In this document: piece after piece, positions 8,097 through 17,853 of the stretch
Layout: the number at the start of each line of letters is the position of its first letter
Numbering within the stretch: position 1 is the stretch's first letter
Origin: Verrucomicrobiota bacterium
Lineage (GTDB): Bacteria > Verrucomicrobiota > Verrucomicrobiia > Opitutales > Opitutaceae
Assembly: GCA_018239845.1 (NCBI GenBank)
Contig: JAFEGO010000065.1
Location: 1-48,681 of the forward strand
Reading direction: 5' to 3'
DNA: 48,681 bases
Notes under the pieces: model-generated
Database searches by the model: none
Told to the model about the DNA's origin: nothing
Seen by the model: only the letters and a program-made list of their open reading frames with translations
Made by a program: the position numbers and the translations under genes

Positions 8097-9515
8097 TTAC
8101 TTCGCGAACTCCGGCGCGAGCCCGAGGCCGAAGTAGTTCTTCGCGTTGGCGAAGCAGATGTTGCGCACCATGCCGCCGACGAGCTGGAAGTCCTCCGGGA
8201 TCTCGCCCCGGGCCATGTCGGCGCCGAGCAGGTTGCAGAGCACGCGGCGGAAATACTCGTGGCGCGTGTAGCTGAGGAAGCTGCGCGAGTCCGTGAGCAT
8301 GCCGACGAAGCGCGAGAGCAGGCCGATGTTGGAGAGGGCGTTGATCTGCCACTCCATCGCCTCCTTCTGGTCGAGGAACCACCAGCCGCTGCCGAACTGG
8401 ATCTTGCCGGGGATGCTGCCATCCTGGAAGTTGCCCGCCATGGTGGCGAAGGCATAGTTATCGGCCGGATACAGGTTGTAGATGACGGTGCGCGGGAGCT
8501 CGTCGGTGGAGTCGAGGGTGTCGAGGTAGCGGCCGAGCGAGCGGGTCTGCGGAAAGTCGCCGATGGAGTCGAAGCCGGTGTCGGGCCCGAGCTTGCCGAG
8601 GAGGCGGGTGTTGGCGTTGCGCAGGGCGCCGAGGTGGAGCTGCTTCGTCCAGCCGCGCGCCGCATCCCAGCGGCCGAACTCCAGCATGAGGAACGAGCCG
8701 TGGCGCGCCCAGTCCTCAGGCGAGGCGGCGCGGCCCGCCCGGGCGGCGTCAAAGATCGCCGCAGCCTGCGCGCGGGTGCAGGGCTCCGCCAGCGCGTGGT
8801 CGAGGCCGTGGTCGGAGAGGCGGCCGCCGAAAGCGTGAAAATCGTCGTGCCGGGTCTTCAGCGCGGCGACGAAGTCGTCAAAGCTGCGGATCGTCGTACG
8901 CGCGGCGCCGGCGAGGCGCTCGACCCAGGCGTTGAACGCGGCGGGGTTGTTGACGCCGAGGGCCTTGTCGGGGCGGAAGGTCGGGTACACGCGCGTGGCG
9001 ATGCCGGTCGCGCGGATCTTCTCGTGGTCGGCGAGCGAATCCACCGGGTCGTCGGTCGTGCAGATGACGGCGACCTTGTTGTTCTTCAGGATGTCGTGCA
9101 CGCGCATCGTCTTCAGGCGCGCGTTGGCCTCCGTCCAGATCTCGTCGGCGGTGGCGGGGCTGATGATCTTATCGATGCCGAAGTAGCGCTTCAGCTCGAG
9201 GTGCGACCAGTGGTAGAGGGGGTTGCGCAGGGTGTGCGGCACGGCGGCGCACCAGGCGTCGAACTTCTCGCGGGGCGTGGCGTCACCGGTGCAGAAGCGT
9301 TCCTTCACGCCGTTGGCCCGCATGGCGCGCCACTTGTAGTGGTCGCCGCCGAGCCAGATCTCGCTGAGGTCGGCGAACGCGTGGTTCGACGCGATGGCCG
9401 CGGGCGGGAGGTGGCAGTGGTAGTCGAAGATCGGCTCGGACTTCGCGAAATGATGGTAAAGCTCCCGGGCCTGCTGCGTGCCGAGGAGAAAATCGTCGTG
9501 AATGAAGGAACTCAT
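8097..9515 (-). CDS. uxaC: Glucuronate isomerase
   Basis: 472 residues, the usual length. UxaC interconverts D-glucuronate with D-fructuronate, and D-galacturonate with D-tagaturonate, in the cytoplasm at the start of hexuronate catabolism. The amidohydrolase-like barrel starts with FIHDDFLLGT and has the metal-binding FDYHCHLPP near residue 35, then HWSHLELKRYFGI and ICTTDDPVDSL. It follows the thioredoxin-like gene by 16 bases. No other hexuronate genes (uxaA, uxaB, uxuA) are in the window. Regulation is not visible; the REP pair follows its stop. Confidence 0.97.
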   Translation of the reverse strand: MSSFIHDDFLLGTQQARELYHHFAKSEPIFDYHCHLPPAAIASNHAFADLSEIWLGGDHYKWRAMRANGVKERFCTGDATPREKFDAWCAAVPHTLRNPLYHWSHLELKRYFGIDKIISPATADEIWTEANARLKTMRVHDILKNNKVAVICTTDDPVDSLADHEKIRATGIATRVYPTFRPDKALGVNNPAAFNAWVERLAGAARTTIRSFDDFVAALKTRHDDFHAFGGRLSDHGLDHALAEPCTRAQAAAIFDAARAGRAASPEDWARHGSFLMLEFGRWDAARGWTKQLHLGALRNANTRLLGKLGPDTGFDSIGDFPQTRSLGRYLDTLDSTDELPRTVIYNLYPADNYAFATMAGNFQDGSIPGKIQFGSGWWFLDQKEAMEWQINALSNIGLLSRFVGMLTDSRSFLSYTRHEYFRRVLCNLLGADMARGEIPEDFQLVGGMVRNICFANAKNYFGLGLAPEFAK

Positions 9516-9531
9516 GCGCTAAGCTTGATAA

Positions 9532-10032
9532 TCAGTGTTTCCACTCATCCTCGCTGTCGCGGATGAGTTGCTGGAGGATGGGGAAACGGAGTTCGCCGTA
9601 GTTCAGCGCGTAGCGGAGCTGGCCGTCCTTGAAGACCCACGTCGTGGGGAGCCACGAGACGGGCAGGCCCATGAAGGTGGTCATCTTTTCGCCGGCCTTG
9701 CGCGAGGCATTGGGGTGGAGGAAGAGCTGGAAGTTTTCCTGTCCGCCGACGTCGTTCTGCTTCAGCAGCGCGCGGCCGTCCTCGGCATTCCACGCGGTGA
9801 TGAAGACAAACTTCACGTCGAAATTGCTGTCGATGAAGGTGCTCCAGCCGTGGTTCGCCAGCTCGGTCTTGCAGTTCGAGCACCAGGGCGCCCAGAAGTG
9901 CACGACGGTAATGCGCGGGCCGGCGGTGATGGCCGCGACCTCCTTTTCCAAGGCACGAACGGCGCTGTCATCGGTCGCGCGGAGCGACACGGCAGCGGCC
10001 AGCATCAACAACAGGGGGATGAAGCGTTTCAT
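9532..10032 (-). CDS. Secreted thioredoxin-like protein
   Basis: 166 residues with a signal peptide (MKRFIPLLLMLAAAVSLRA). A thioredoxin fold follows: VVHFWAPWCSNC places the redox pair at Cys51 and Cys54, and the cis-proline region looks like VSWLPTTWVF. It resembles TlpA/ResA-type exported oxidoreductases but lacks a membrane anchor after cleavage. The leader just upstream of the ATG is pyrimidine-rich (CCCCTCCCCGC). It is 16 bases upstream of uxaC; a functional link with hexuronate use is not obvious. Confidence 0.88.
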   Translation of the reverse strand: MKRFIPLLLMLAAAVSLRATDDSAVRALEKEVAAITAGPRITVVHFWAPWCSNCKTELANHGWSTFIDSNFDVKFVFITAWNAEDGRALLKQNDVGGQENFQLFLHPNASRKAGEKMTTFMGLPVSWLPTTWVFKDGQLRYALNYGELRFPILQQLIRDSEDEWKH

Positions 10033-10114
10033 GCGGGGAGGGGTAGGACGCTAGCTCCCCCACCGCGAGCCGCAATCGCGCGGTCGCGCAAAATTGCGCT
10101 CGTCGTTGCCTGCG

Positions 10115-11095
10115 TTAATCCCAGATGGGGCGCCAGTTGCGCGGGTAGTCGGTCAGCGTATTCAATGCCTGCATCTCCTCGGGCGTGAGGCGGTAGCCGG
10201 CGGCGCCGAGCGAATCGGCGAGCTGCGCCGGGGTGTTGGCGCCGATGATCGGGGCGGTCATCACGGGATTGGTCAGGAGCCACGCGAGCGCGGTCTGGGC
10301 CACGGTCTTACCGTGCGCGCGGCCGATGGCCTCGAGTTTTTCGATCAGGTCGAAGTCACGGTCGGCGCCGTATTTCTTAAAAATATCCTTCGCCCGGATG
10401 CTGTCCACGGCGGCGCCGCGGCGGTACTTGCCGGTGAGAAAACCGCCGGCGAGCGGCGAATACGGGATCACGCCGAGGCCGTAGTGTTTGCAGAGCGGCC
10501 GGGCCTCGACCTCGAAGCCCGCGCGCTCCACCAGCGAGTACTCCGGCTGGTAGCTCTCGAAGCGCGCGTAGCCGTGCCGCTGGCTCGCCCACAGCGCCTC
10601 CATGAGACGCCACGCGGGGTAGTTCGAGGCGCCGAGCACGCGGACTTTGCCCGCGCGCACGAGCTGGTCGAGCGCGCCGAGCGTTTCCTCGATCGGCGTG
10701 GCGAGGTCGGCCCAGTGGCACTGGTAAAGATCAATGACGTCGGCCTGCAGCCGGCGCAGCGAATCCTCGCAGCAGCGGATCACCCGCGCGCGGGACAGAC
10801 CCTCGCCATCGGGCATGAGCCCGCGGACCTTCGTCGCGACAACGACCCGGTCGCGGTTGCCCCGCGCCTTCATCCAGCGGCCGATGATCTCCTCGGAGCG
10901 GCCGGCGCCCTTCATGCCGTCGCCACCCCACGTCGTGTAGATGTCCGCTGTGTCGATGAAGTTGCCGCCTGCCGCGACAAACGCATCCATCACCGCAAAC
11001 GACGCGGCCTCGTCCGCCGTCCACCCAAACTGCATGGTGCCGAGGCAAAGCTCGGAGACTTGCAACGCGCTGCGGCCGAGGGGACGGAGATGCAT
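10115..11095 (-). CDS. Aldo/keto reductase
   Basis: 326 residues from the ATG at 11095 ([20 protein letters not shown]), the usual AKR beginning; a longer frame upstream adds a non-homologous tail. The catalytic tetrad is present: Asp48, Tyr53, Lys89 and His127 ([19 protein letters not shown]). The family reduces aldehydes and ketones with NADPH. It is of the YajO/AKR11-12 general type with an ASNYPAW segment and [12 protein letters not shown] near 215. Substrate cannot be told from sequence. It stands alone between the thioredoxin-like gene and terC. Confidence 0.93.
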   Translation of the reverse strand: MHLRPLGRSALQVSELCLGTMQFGWTADEAASFAVMDAFVAAGGNFIDTADIYTTWGGDGMKGAGRSEEIIGRWMKARGNRDRVVVATKVRGLMPDGEGLSRARVIRCCEDSLRRLQADVIDLYQCHWADLATPIEETLGALDQLVRAGKVRVLGASNYPAWRLMEALWASQRHGYARFESYQPEYSLVERAGFEVEARPLCKHYGLGVIPYSPLAGGFLTGKYRRGAAVDSIRAKDIFKKYGADRDFDLIEKLEAIGRAHGKTVAQTALAWLLTNPVMTAPIIGANTPAQLADSLGAAGYRLTPEEMQALNTLTDYPRNWRPIWD

Positions 11096-11151
11096 GGGCC
11101 GATTGCAATCCGCCGCGCGGGCCGAATCAACCGGCAATTCCGCCGGGGAGA

Positions 11152-11889
11152 TTACGATTTCGCGACCGGGGCGGCCTTGGCCTGAGTCTTGGCACGCAGG
11201 CGCAGGTTCAGCATTTCCACACCGAACGCGAAGGCCATGGAGAAGTAGATGTAGCCCTTGTCGATATGGCGGTGCGTGCCCTCGGCCACCAACGTGACGC
11301 CGATCAGCAGGAGGAACGACAGCGCGAGCATCTTGAGCGTGGGGTGGTGGTTGACGAAGTCGCTGATCGCGCCCGCGTACTTCAGCATCACGCCGATGGA
11401 GATCACGACCGCCGCGATCATCACGCCGAGGTGGTTGGCCATGCCGACCGCCGTGATCACCGAGTCGAGCGAGAATACGAGGTCGAGCAGCAGGATCTGC
11501 ACGATCACCTTGGCGAACTGCGGCGCGACCTTCGTGGGGCCGTGCTCATGGCCGCCCTCGAGCTTCTCGTGGATTTCCATCACGCTCTTAGCGATCAGGA
11601 ACAGGCCGCCGACGAGCAAAATCAGGTCGCGGCCCGACAGCGCGAAGCCAGCCACGGTGACCAGCGGGGCCGTGAGCTTCACGAGCCACGCCAGCGAGCA
11701 GAGGAGCAAGATGCGCGTGATGAGCGCGAGCATCAGGCCGACCTGCCGGGCCTTGGGCTGCTGCTCGGGCGGGAGCTTCCCCGCCATGATCGAGATGAAG
11801 ATGATGTTATCGATGCCGAGCACGATCTCGAGCCCGGTGAGCGTGAGGAGAGAGATCCAGATTTGCGGATCGGAAAGCCATTCAGTCAT
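11152..11889 (-). CDS. TerC family integral membrane protein
   Basis: 245 residues with about seven membrane segments. The two conserved acidic membrane motifs of TerC proteins are present: [13 protein letters not shown] near residue 20 and [15 protein letters not shown] near 130. Family members export metal ions such as manganese, help metallate exported proteins, or were first linked with tellurite resistance. A His-rich stretch ([10 protein letters not shown]) lies in the loop between helices. ATG 11889 was preferred over the earlier in-frame start because homologues begin at TEWLSDP. No tellurite genes are next to it. Confidence 0.92.
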   Translation of the reverse strand: MTEWLSDPQIWISLLTLTGLEIVLGIDNIIFISIMAGKLPPEQQPKARQVGLMLALITRILLLCSLAWLVKLTAPLVTVAGFALSGRDLILLVGGLFLIAKSVMEIHEKLEGGHEHGPTKVAPQFAKVIVQILLLDLVFSLDSVITAVGMANHLGVMIAAVVISIGVMLKYAGAISDFVNHHPTLKMLALSFLLLIGVTLVAEGTHRHIDKGYIYFSMAFAFGVEMLNLRLRAKTQAKAAPVAKS

Positions 11890-11956
11890 GCGCGGCAGCA
11901 AGCCCGCCCCTAGCCCGGCGGTCAATGCGCACCGGATTGGAAAAACCCGCGGCGTT

Positions 11957-12907
11957 TCAACGTCCCGCCCAGGCCAGCCCCGTCTGCAGCCACCACGGGA
12001 GCAACAGGATGCTCGCCGCCACCGTCGCCAGCACCACGCGCACCGCCGTGAGCTGGTGGCCGCCGTAGTATTTCACCAACACGAGCGGCAAAAAGGCCGC
12101 CGGCATGCCCGCCTGCACGATCACCACGTGGCGCAGATCGGCCGGAAATGGCCCGTACTTCGCCAACACCAGAAACACCACCGGTAGCAGCCCCAGCCGC
12201 AGCGCCACCGCGCCGAGCGAGGTGCGCGCCTCAAAGAGATCGGCCGGCCGCCCGAGCAGGTGCTCCGCGACCGTCGCCCCGCACAGCACGAGGCCCATCG
12301 GGATCGCGCACACCGCCAGCGAATGGATCACCGTCAGCAGCACGCCCGGAATGTGCGTGCCGAGGCCGGTGAGGTTGAGCGCCACCGCGATGACGAGCGT
12401 GACGACCGGCGCATTGACCAGCCGTCGCCAGCCCGCGCTCCACGATTCACCCGCGAGCACGAGCACGCCGACGGTGAAGATCGCGGCCTCCGCGCCGACG
12501 TTGTGCACGAAGAGCACGCCGAGGCTGTCCTGCCCGAAGATCGCCGTCATCAGTGGAATCGTGACGTAGCTGTAGTTGTAAATGCCCGCCGTGAACGCGA
12601 AGGTGCGCAGCCCCGTGCCCACGGTGAAGCCCAGCAGCCGCCCCGCGTAGTAGCACACGCCGATGCCGAGGGCCATCGTGCCAAAGCCCACCAAGGGCGC
12701 CCAGGCGAGGTTGGCCGGCACCTGCAGCGCGGCGTTGGCCGGCACATGATCGAGGATCAGGCACGGATAGAGAAGGTTGACTACGAGTTTCAGCAAACTC
12801 GCGTCGGCCTCCTCCGTGAGCCAGTTGATGCGGCGCGCCAGCACACCCAGCCCCATCAGGGCGAAAACCGGGATCACCAGCAGCAGGATCTGGCCGTACG
12901 AGGTCAT
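11957..12907 (-). CDS. AEC family (auxin efflux carrier-like) permease
   Basis: 316 residues, about ten membrane helices in two five-helix halves. It starts YGQILLLVIPVFALMGLGVLARR, typical for the family, and has the central AVCAIPMGLVLCGA segment. Bacterial AEC members are proposed transporters of organic acids such as malate. The start codon overlaps the stop of the flavoprotein gene by ATGA (12904-12907), so the two are coupled. Substrate unknown. Confidence 0.9.
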   Translation of the reverse strand: MTSYGQILLLVIPVFALMGLGVLARRINWLTEEADASLLKLVVNLLYPCLILDHVPANAALQVPANLAWAPLVGFGTMALGIGVCYYAGRLLGFTVGTGLRTFAFTAGIYNYSYVTIPLMTAIFGQDSLGVLFVHNVGAEAAIFTVGVLVLAGESWSAGWRRLVNAPVVTLVIAVALNLTGLGTHIPGVLLTVIHSLAVCAIPMGLVLCGATVAEHLLGRPADLFEARTSLGAVALRLGLLPVVFLVLAKYGPFPADLRHVVIVQAGMPAAFLPLVLVKYYGGHQLTAVRVVLATVAASILLLPWWLQTGLAWAGR

Positions 12908-14148
12908 GAGGCCATCGCCTGACCGGCGAGCCAGCCGGTGGTCCACGCGGCCTGAAAATTAAACCCGCCCGTGACACCATCGATGTCGAGCACCTCGCCG
13001 GCGAAGTGGAGGCCCGGGCACACGCGGCTCTCCATCGTCTGAAAATCGACCTCGGCGAGCTTCACGCCGCCGCAGGTCACGAACTCTTCCTTGAAGAGAC
13101 TTTTTCCGACCACCTTCAACTCCGCGGCCGTGAGCTGCGTCGCGAGGTTGCCGAGCGCAGCGTTGCCCACCTGCGCCCAAGGCGTCGTCGCGGCGATGCC
13201 CGCGGACACGACGAGCCGCTCCCACAGGCGCTGCGGCATCTCCAGCGGGCTCCACGTGGTGATCTGCTTCTTCGGGTTTTTCTCCCGCACCGCCGTCAGC
13301 TCCTTCACCAGCGAGTCGCGGGTGTGTGTGCCGGTCCAGTTCATCAAAATCGTGAACTCGTAGTTCGCCGCCGCCAGCTCGCGCGCGCCCCAAGCAGAGA
13401 GCTTGAGGATCGCCGGCCCGCTCAGGCCCCAGTGCGTGATCAGGGCCGGGCCGTCCGTGCGCAGTTTTGCCGGGGAGCCCAAAATGCTAACCGTGACATT
13501 TTCCACGGATACGCCGGAGAGGCCGATCAACCGCGCGTCGTCGATGTGAAACGTAAACAGCGACGGCACCGGCGGCACGATCGTGTGCCCGAGTGCCTGC
13601 GCGATCGTCAGGCCGGCGGAGGATTTGTTGCCGCCGGTGGCGAGCAGCAGGCGGTCGCAGCGCAGCGTGGTGTCGTCCGTCAGCGTGAGCCAGAAATCCG
13701 GGTCGCCGCCCGGGCGGAGCTGCTCGACCTTGCGGACGCCGAGGCTCGTGCGGAGTTTCACGCCCGCTTTTTCCGCCGCCTGCAACAGGCACTCCGCGAT
13801 CGTCGCCGAGTCGTCGGTGATGGGAAACATCCGGCCGTCGGCCTCGGTCTTCAATTCCACGCCGCGCTCCGCCAGCCATGCGACCATGTCGCGCGGCTGC
13901 CAGCGGTGAAAGGCCCCGAGCAGCTCGCGCCCGCCGCGCGGGTAGCGCTTCACCAGTTCACGCGGTTCGAAGCACGCGTGCGTGACATTGCAACGACCGC
14001 CGCCCGAGACGCGCACCTTCGCGAGGGGGTGCGCCGTGGCCTCAATGAGCGTGACCTCCCCGGCCGCGCCGAGTTTTTCCGCGCAGGCCGTCGCGGCGAA
14101 AAATCCCGCCGCGCCACCACCAACAATCACTACGCGTCTTGCACCCAT
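12904..14148 (-). CDS. HI0933/BaiN-type NAD(P)/FAD-dependent flavoprotein
   Basis: 414 residues. The dinucleotide-binding motif VVIVGGGAAGFFAA is at the N-terminus and the family signature GGGRCNVTHA follows near residue 48; LATGGNKSS marks the second FAD contact, and LHFAGEVLDIDGVTGGFNFQ the C-terminal FAD motif. BaiN-like proteins are flavin reductases, and one acts on bile acids, but most have no known substrate. ATG 14148 is chosen since the Rossmann strand follows at once. It overlaps the AEC permease start by ATGA. Confidence 0.92.
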   Translation of the reverse strand: MGARRVVIVGGGAAGFFAATACAEKLGAAGEVTLIEATAHPLAKVRVSGGGRCNVTHACFEPRELVKRYPRGGRELLGAFHRWQPRDMVAWLAERGVELKTEADGRMFPITDDSATIAECLLQAAEKAGVKLRTSLGVRKVEQLRPGGDPDFWLTLTDDTTLRCDRLLLATGGNKSSAGLTIAQALGHTIVPPVPSLFTFHIDDARLIGLSGVSVENVTVSILGSPAKLRTDGPALITHWGLSGPAILKLSAWGARELAAANYEFTILMNWTGTHTRDSLVKELTAVREKNPKKQITTWSPLEMPQRLWERLVVSAGIAATTPWAQVGNAALGNLATQLTAAELKVVGKSLFKEEFVTCGGVKLAEVDFQTMESRVCPGLHFAGEVLDIDGVTGGFNFQAAWTTGWLAGQAMAS

Positions 14149-14190
14149 GATGCCGCCAGCGTGCGAACGCACTCCGGCCGCGTCGAAGCC

Positions 14191-14230
14191 AAAAAACAAA
14201 AAGGCCGTCGCGGCCCCCGCCGCGACGGCC
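14191..14230 (-). terminator. Intrinsic terminator of the Spy-like gene
   Basis: An 11-bp perfect stem (GGCCGTCGCGG / CCGCGACGGCC, 14203-14213 and 14220-14230) is preceded on the plus strand by AAAAAACAAAAA, which reads as a U-tract after the hairpin in the minus-strand transcript. It begins about 21 bases beyond the stop at 14252. Confidence 0.9.
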
Positions 14231-14251
14231 AACCAACCCTACACACAAAAG

Positions 14252-14716
14252 TTACTGCTGGTCCCCTTGGGGACCCTTTTCACCTTTGTCCTTGCCGCCA
14301 CGGCCGGGGCCGTCGGCGGGAAGCTTGTCAAAGATGGCCTGCTGGTCGGCGGTGAGGACCGCGCGAACCTGGTCATGCGTCGCCTTCATCATGGCCTCGG
14401 CCTTCGCGCGACGTTCGTCGCGGGTAAGTTTCTCGTTGGCCGGGTCCTGGCGGGCGGCCTTGGCCTTTTCGGCGGCATCCTTCCAGATCGCCTTGATCTT
14501 GGTCTGCTGGTCCGCGGTGAGGCTGAGTTTTTCGGTGAGCATCTTCAGGCGGCGCTCGGCGGCGCGACCGGCCATGCCGCCCTTGCGGGCGTGGCCCTCG
14601 GGAGCCGGGGCCGCAGGCGCCTCAGGGTCCGCGGGCGCCGGCTGGGCAAAGGAGGTGAAAGGGGTGAGGAGGAGCGCCGCGACGGCGGCGAGGGAGAGGA
14701 GTTTGGAGATTTTCAT
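14252..14716 (-). CDS. Spy/LTXXQ-like periplasmic protein
   Basis: 154 residues. A signal peptide (LLSLAAVAALLLTPFTSFA) is followed by a Pro/Ala-rich linker and two repeats of the LTXXQ type: LSLTADQQTKIKAIW near 70 and VLTADQQAIFDKL near 125, in a long, highly charged helical region. Spy and CpxP-like proteins are periplasmic chaperones or stress sensors; here only the general family can be assigned. The tail is Gly/Lys-rich. It is divergent from the ABC exporter genes. A strong terminator follows it. Confidence 0.85.
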   Translation of the reverse strand: MKISKLLSLAAVAALLLTPFTSFAQPAPADPEAPAAPAPEGHARKGGMAGRAAERRLKMLTEKLSLTADQQTKIKAIWKDAAEKAKAARQDPANEKLTRDERRAKAEAMMKATHDQVRAVLTADQQAIFDKLPADGPGRGGKDKGEKGPQGDQQ

Positions 14717-14840
14717 GTTAAGCGGTAACACTGGCCTAGACGGGAACGCGGCGCGGCCGGTTACACGATTTTGCGCAACGTGATTTTTCCCGGGCCGCGC
14801 CGGACTTGCCCGCCGCCCCCTCCGCCTCCAGCGTGCGGCC

Positions 14841-15572
14841 ATGATCGAAGTCCAGGGTCTGGCCAAGAACTACGGCAGTTTCGCCGCCGTGCAGGATCTG
14901 TCCTTCACCGTGCGCCCCGGCGAGGTGCTCGGCCTCGTGGGCCCCAACGGCGCGGGCAAGACCACCACGTTGCGCTGCGTCGCCGGCATCATCCCCGCCA
15001 GCGCCGGCACCGTGCGCCTCGCGGGCCACGACCTCCGGACCGACCCGGTCGCCGCCAAGCGCGCGCTCGCGTTCTTCCCCGACGAGCCGCGGCTCTTCGA
15101 CTACCTCACCGTGCGCCAGCACCTCGCCTTCGTCGCGCGCCTGTACAACGTCGCCGACCACGAGGCCCTCGCGCAGCCGCTGCTCGAGGAGCTCGAGATC
15201 GCCGATAAGGCCGACCAGCTCCCCGGCGAACTCTCGCGCGGCATGAAGCAGAAACTCGCCATCGCCTGCGGCCTCATCCACAGCCCGAGCGTGATGTTTT
15301 TCGACGAGCCCCTGACGGGCCTCGACCCGCTGGGCATCCGCCGCATGAAGGACTCGATCCTCCAGCGCGCCCGCGCCGGCGCCGCCATCGTGCTGAGCTC
15401 CCATCTGCTGCATCTCCTCGAGGAAGTGTGCTCGCACGTGCTCATCCTCAAAAAAGGCCGCCTGATCGCCGGCGGTACGATCCCGGATGTCGCTGCGCAG
15501 TTCAGCAACGGCGAGCCGGGCGTAAACCTCGAGGACATCTTCATCCGCGCCACCGGCGGCACCGAAAACTGA
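14841..15572 (+). CDS. ABC exporter ATP-binding protein
   Basis: 243 residues. Walker A is GPNGAGKTT (about 34-42), the signature LSRGMKQKLA is at 131-140, and Walker B with the catalytic Glu is VMFFDEP (Asp155, Glu156); an H-loop (LSSHLL) follows. These are in the order of CcmA/NatA-type ATPases that drive exporters. The permease gene begins three bases after its stop. The leader before the ATG is pyrimidine-rich and has no Shine-Dalgarno motif. Substrate unknown. Confidence 0.95.
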   Translation: MIEVQGLAKNYGSFAAVQDLSFTVRPGEVLGLVGPNGAGKTTTLRCVAGIIPASAGTVRLAGHDLRTDPVAAKRALAFFPDEPRLFDYLTVRQHLAFVARLYNVADHEALAQPLLEELEIADKADQLPGELSRGMKQKLAIACGLIHSPSVMFFDEPLTGLDPLGIRRMKDSILQRARAGAAIVLSSHLLHLLEEVCSHVLILKKGRLIAGGTIPDVAAQFSNGEPGVNLEDIFIRATGGTEN

Positions 15573-15575
15573 GCC

Positions 15576-17342
15576 ATGGTCCGCGCCCTCCTCTACCTGC
15601 GGCTGATGTCGCTCGTCAACGGCCTGCGCTCGCGCCTGCTCCGGCTGCGCCAGCCCAAATACCTCGCCGGCGCCGTCGTCGGCGTCGGGTACTTCTATCT
15701 CGTCCTGTTCCGACATTCCCCCAGCCATCCGCCCACCGGAGCCCACGGCCCGGCCGCTTTCACGGCGCTCACGCCTGAGCTCCTCGCCATCTACGCCTCC
15801 TTTGGTGCGCTTATTTTTCTCCTCCTGATTGCGCTCAGCTGGCTGGTGCCCTCGCAGCGCGCGGGGCTCACTTTCAGCGAGGCGGAAATTGCGTTCCTGT
15901 TTCCTGCGCCGCTCACCCGGCGGAGCCTGATCCACTACAAGCTCCTCAGCTCCCAGGTCACGATCCTGTTCTCCGCCCTGCTGATCACCCTGCTGTCACG
16001 GCACGGCATCTTCGCCAACGGCAACGCCGTCACCCACGCCATCGGCTGGTGGTTCATCCTCGCGATCCTCAACCTGCATACCGTCGGCTCATCCTTCACG
16101 ATCACCCGGCTCCTCGACCGCGGCGTCACTCCTTTGCGCCGCTGCCTGCTGATCCTCGGCGGCCTCACGCTCGTCGTAGGCGGCACGCTTGGCTGGGTCT
16201 GGCACGATCTGCCCCGGGCCACTCCCGCCGACCTCCAAAGCTTCGATACCATCGTCACGTGGCTCGGCCATGTGGTTGCCACCCCGGGACTGAGCTGGCT
16301 GCTCTTCCCCGCCAAGCTCGTGCTCGGACCTTTCCTCGCCAACGACCTCCCGGGCTTCTTCCTCGCCCTCGGTCCCGCCGGCGCGATTTTTGCGCTGCAC
16401 TATCTCTGGATTTTCCGCAGCGAGGCTTCCTTTGAGGAGACGGTCATCGCGAAGGCGGAAAAGCGCGCCGCCCGGCTCGCTGCGATCCAGGCGGGCAAAG
16501 GGCTCGCTTCGAGTCCGGCCACGGCGCGAGCCGACCCTTTCCGCCTCGCCGCAACCGGTCGCCCCGAATTCGCCTTCCTTTGGAAAAACCTCCTCGGCAC
16601 GCATCCCCTGCTCCGCCTGCGGACCTTTTTCATCGCCGCCGGGCTCATCTGCCTGCTCTGCACTTGGTTCGCGGTCCGGCCCGGCCAGGGGGAAAAGCTG
16701 CTGGGCGTCTCGTTCTTCGCCTTCTTCGCCGGCGGCGCCACGTTGTTCGTCGGGCCGCAGCTCGCCCGGCAGGATCTGCGCGATGACCTTCCCAACACCG
16801 ACCTGCTCAAGACCTACCCGCTGCGCGGCTGGCAGCTCGTGCTGGGCGAACTCCTCACGCCCGTCGCCCTCCTGAGCGCCGTCCTCTGGCTCGTGTTGCT
16901 CACCCTCGCGCTCAGCCTGCACGGCGCGAAGCTGGACGCGTGGCTCACCACCTCGCTCCGGCTGGAGCTCGTCTTCTGCCTCGGCCTCGTGGCACCGCTG
17001 GTCTGCACGCTCCAGCTCCTCGTACCCAATGCCGCCACCCTGCTCTTCCCCGCTTGGATGCAGTCGATGCGCAACCGCGCCGAGCGCGGCATCGAGGTCG
17101 TGGGCCAGCGCATCATCTTCGTCGCCGGCCAGCTGTTGATCGTGCTGGTCGCCTTGCTGCCGGCAGCGCTGCTCGCCGGACTCCTGATCTTCGCCTCGCA
17201 ATGGCTCATCGGGATCGCCGCCGCGGTCTTTCTCGCGACCTGCGCCGTGGCCGTCGTCCTCGTCGGCGAAATCTGGCTGGGGCTCTGGTGGCTCGGCCAG
17301 CGTTTCGAGCGCTTCGACCTCTCCAGCGAGCTCCGCCCCTGA
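15576..17342 (+). CDS. ABC exporter permease
   Basis: 588 residues with about 12-14 membrane segments spread along the whole length, starting with a charged amphipathic segment (RLMSLVNGLRSRLLRLRQPKY) and a helix GAVVGVGYFYLVLF. The central loop (about 280-330) is Lys/Arg/Ala-rich and cytoplasmic, and one part (EIAFLFPAPLTRRSLIHYK) matches the coupling region seen in several large exporter permeases. It pairs with the ATPase three bases upstream. It resembles poorly characterised exporters of Planctomycetes and Verrucomicrobia; substrate unknown. Confidence 0.85.
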   Translation: MVRALLYLRLMSLVNGLRSRLLRLRQPKYLAGAVVGVGYFYLVLFRHSPSHPPTGAHGPAAFTALTPELLAIYASFGALIFLLLIALSWLVPSQRAGLTFSEAEIAFLFPAPLTRRSLIHYKLLSSQVTILFSALLITLLSRHGIFANGNAVTHAIGWWFILAILNLHTVGSSFTITRLLDRGVTPLRRCLLILGGLTLVVGGTLGWVWHDLPRATPADLQSFDTIVTWLGHVVATPGLSWLLFPAKLVLGPFLANDLPGFFLALGPAGAIFALHYLWIFRSEASFEETVIAKAEKRAARLAAIQAGKGLASSPATARADPFRLAATGRPEFAFLWKNLLGTHPLLRLRTFFIAAGLICLLCTWFAVRPGQGEKLLGVSFFAFFAGGATLFVGPQLARQDLRDDLPNTDLLKTYPLRGWQLVLGELLTPVALLSAVLWLVLLTLALSLHGAKLDAWLTTSLRLELVFCLGLVAPLVCTLQLLVPNAATLLFPAWMQSMRNRAERGIEVVGQRIIFVAGQLLIVLVALLPAALLAGLLIFASQWLIGIAAAVFLATCAVAVVLVGEIWLGLWWLGQRFERFDLSSELRP

Positions 17343-17346
17343 TCCC

Positions 17347-17718
17347 ATGGACCTCGCCCGTCTCACCACCCTAGCCGCCACCGCGGTCGGCGCCGCCCAG
17401 CGCCAGCTGCCGCCCGAGATCCGTGCCCTCGCCCGCCATGTGGCCGTCCACTACGAGGCTGCCCCGGCACCCGACGTCCTCGCCGAGGGTTTCGAGCCCG
17501 ACATCCTCGGCCTCTTCACCGGCAATGCCCACGGCACCGACCTCGCGCAGCCCGACCCCGCCCCGCCGCAAATCCTGCTTTACCTGAACAGCCTCTGGGA
17601 ATTCTCCGGCGAAGACCCGGAGGTTTTCCGCGACGAGGTGCGCGTAACCTACCTCCACGAGCTCGGCCACTACCTCGGCTGGGACGAGGGCGACCTGGCC
17701 GCGCGCGGACTGGACTGA
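17347..17718 (+). CDS. Small zincin-like metallopeptidase (COG3824 type)
   Basis: 123 residues. The zinc motif HELGH (His104, His108, with Glu105) lies near the C-terminus, followed by GWDEGDL, where Glu114 is the probable third ligand. This is the layout of the minimal metallopeptidase family often called zincin_1. It has no signal peptide. It starts four bases after the ABC permease stop, so the three genes form an operon; whether it processes a substrate of the exporter is only a guess. A terminator follows. Confidence 0.85.
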   Translation: MDLARLTTLAATAVGAAQRQLPPEIRALARHVAVHYEAAPAPDVLAEGFEPDILGLFTGNAHGTDLAQPDPAPPQILLYLNSLWEFSGEDPEVFRDEVRVTYLHELGHYLGWDEGDLAARGLD

Positions 17719-17725
17719 ACCTGTC

Positions 17726-17749
17726 CCGGCGGGCCGCCGGCGAATTTTT
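17726..17749 (+). terminator. Terminator of the ABC exporter operon
   Basis: A GC-rich stem CCGGCG / CGCCGG around GGC (17726-17740) is followed within four bases by TTTTT. It starts 8 bases after the metallopeptidase stop. Confidence 0.75.
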
Positions 17750-17853
17750 CGCGGATTCCCCGGCACTTCACCCCCCAAACCTTTGTCATTTCCCGCTTCC
17801 AGCGGACACCTGCCCGTGCATAGTCTCGCCTCCATTCCCTTTTCCGTCCTGTC